Assembly: GCA_021613335.1 (NCBI GenBank)
Contig: JAJTWR010000332.1
Location: forward strand, 2,033,001-2,097,000
DNA length: 64,000 bases
Origin: Whitmania pigra
Taxonomy: Eukaryota > Annelida > Clitellata > Hirudinida > Haemopidae
Direction: 5' to 3'
Part shown: in pieces, positions 62,519 through 64,000 of the stretch
How positions within the stretch are numbered: the first letter of the stretch is position 1
Layout of the letters: every line of letters begins with the position of its first letter
Translations under genes and position numbers: made by a program
Notes under the pieces: model-generated
The model's database searches: none
What the model saw: the letters and a program-made list of their open reading frames with translations, nothing else
What the model was told of the DNA's origin: nothing

Positions 62519-63201
62519 ATAGAATTTTATTTTCTGATTTTGTGTTGCCACATCCTATTGTTTCATAAATGCAGAAAAACAAATCTTTTTGAAAGTTTTT
62601 GAGACTGGGCAATTAGGAATGGAATATATGAAAAATTCTCAGCAATTTGAGTGAATTTTTAGGTGATCTGACTGTATCTCTGTCCATCATTGATGTACAA
62701 TGCTCACATGCAAGACATTGAGATATATATTGTTAGCAAGCAATCCCCACACACTTTAGATAGGGCTTGAGTCTGGAATGATACTTTCCAAACTTGGATG
62801 TTCCTTTCCTAAAGGGACAACCTCGCAACATTTAAGCTGCTTATCTTGCTGAAAAATAACTTAATCAACTTGAATTCAGCTACATAAGTATAGAGATAAG
62901 TTGCTCTGAATTTCAACGTATTTTGAGGAATGCTTTCTGCTTATGACCATCATCTCTGATAAATTAAGAGAAGGAAATTGCGGGCAAGGCGGTGGTGGAT
63001 ACATCTTCAAGTTTTAAAAATGACTTAGGTGATCCTCTAATGTGCCAATAATGTTTGAAGCCATCTGGATTATCAAAATGAATTTTTAATTCATTAAATA
63101 AAATAACAAAATGCCAGTTCACCCCTTCCCTGACTCACTTAAACTAAATCTTTTCATGATTCTGTCAACAAAAACTTGTAAAGAAATTAACAAATTCTCT
63201 T
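62519..63201. other. CHMP6 3' flank, no gene seen
   Basis: AT-rich sequence after the CHMP6 poly(A) signal, with no supported coding region. Confidence 0.4.
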
Positions 63202-63296
63202 CTGTTTCTAAGAGTGACCAGTGACTCATGAGGGATTGTAAACATAAATCAAGAATTTGCTTTTGGGCTTTTCACATTCCAAGAATTTCATTTCTA
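63202..63296 (+). pseudogene. Duplicate of the ASPP terminal exon and 3' UTR start
   Basis: About 95 bp match 57854-57948 with about ten differences. The frame is preserved: 'LFLRVTSDS' then stop, against 'LFPRVTTHS' then stop in the ASPP gene. The following UTR sequence ('gggattgtaaacataaatca') is also shared. The polypyrimidine/AG acceptor directly upstream is not conserved here. No other ASPP exon was found nearby. Confidence 0.85.
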
Positions 63297-63641
63297 ATAT
63301 TCTCTAACAATAAAACTTTCAAATCAAAAAAGATTGACATCAGAAGGCAATTTTCCTTGATGTCCCTGTCGTGCTGAAATTATGGTACCTTATTTTTTTG
63401 GCGAAAACATCTACCAATTTCTTATACATTTTTGATTTATTGGAACTTTACAATTTAATTGAACACATTTCACCTATGTACCAATAGACATAAATTATTT
63501 TTATTCTACATTTTAAAGTATTCAGTTTATATTAGTCGTTGGTGATCTTTGAAAATCTATGTAAACAAGGAGGCTTTTGTGGAAGAGAGGGCATTCATAA
63601 CGGTTTTTGTGTCGGTTATTCATTTTTAATGCTTTAAGAAA

Positions 63642-64000
63642 ATGGGCCGATCAAAAACTTCTGGACATGTTTCCAAAGAATCGAAATCAAGTTCTACAGG
63701 CGAAAGTTCTAACAGCCAGAGACCAGACGTAAACATGAATGTTAAAGAAATTTTGAAGGATTTGACAACGCTATGCCGACAGATTTATGTAATGTCCAAT
63801 AATTAACATTAAATTTTATATCAACAGATAAATTAAAGTTTTCGTTTTATAAGGTTGAGAGAAATAAGTCAGAAGATCATGTTGTGGCCATATCAAAAAC
63901 TCGTCACAGAATCATGCAAGAGAAAAAAAGTAATTTAGCAATTATTTCTGTTAATTGATTCACTGACTCTAATCATTTTGATTGATTCCAGTTACACCGT
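63642..64000 (+). CDS. 5' end of an unidentified gene (partial)
   Basis: Three exon pieces are supported: 63642-63788 (ATG, 49 codons, phase 0, donor GTAATG), 63854-63929 (phase 0 to 1) and one starting at about 63992 and running off the window. The protein begins 'MGRSKTSGHVSKESKSSST' (Ser/Lys-rich, probably disordered), then has a helical stretch 'VKEILKDLTTLCRQIYVE' continuing 'RNKSEDHVVAISKTRHRIM', likely a coiled coil. I do not recognise the family from this fragment. Confidence 0.55.

Overview
The window looks like AT-rich nuclear DNA of an invertebrate animal. Genes are split by many spliceosomal introns with GT-AG borders, polyadenylation signals follow the genes, and the protein families are animal ones: tweety channel, ASPP, CHMP6, XRCC4, CYP4 and mitochondrial ribosomal L16. 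I cannot assign a phylum from the sequence. Several transposon superfamilies (MULE, hAT, pogo/Tigger, non-LTR retrotransposons) fill introns and intergenic DNA.

Layout. 1-8.8 kb: decayed Mutator-like (MULE) transposase gene with a 583-bp tandem triplication, followed by a Ulp1/C48 protease ORF, inside a pair of 0.28-kb direct repeats. 8.9-11.4 kb: an inverted-repeat element split by a hAT transposon with a perfect 8-bp target duplication. 11.7-16.3 kb: a divergent XRCC4 gene (+). 17.5-20.2 kb: a three-layer nest (hAT inside a LINE relic inside another hAT). 22.1-34.9 kb: two CYP4-like cytochrome P450 genes, head to head, with the same intron positions; the minus-strand one lacks its heme-binding end. 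37.5-38.5 kb: MRPL16 (-), with a long-TIR MULE 0.2 kb upstream of its start codon. 40.9-49.1 kb: a tweety-homologue chloride channel (+) with a Tigger element in an intron. 51.6-57.9 kb: an ASPP-family gene (+). 59.4-62.5 kb: CHMP6 (+). 63.6 kb to the end: first exons of an unidentified gene (+).

Exon models were built by hand from splice sites and reading phase. CYP4 gene 2 (504 aa), MRPL16 (248), tweety (539), ASPP (1341) and CHMP6 (199) close in frame from start to stop. XRCC4 is in phase through exon 6 only. The host genes are independent housekeeping or signalling genes, not an operon or pathway cluster.

The most unusual observation is a family of about 50-bp insertions (five copies). 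They share both ends, carry an AT-rich tail of A/T runs, and in the two best copies are flanked by perfect 13- and 14-bp target-site duplications. They look like ultra-short retroposons. Also notable are a copy of the ASPP terminal exon 5.3 kb downstream, the nested transposons with readable insertion sites, and an antisense coding-like ORF inside an ASPP intron.
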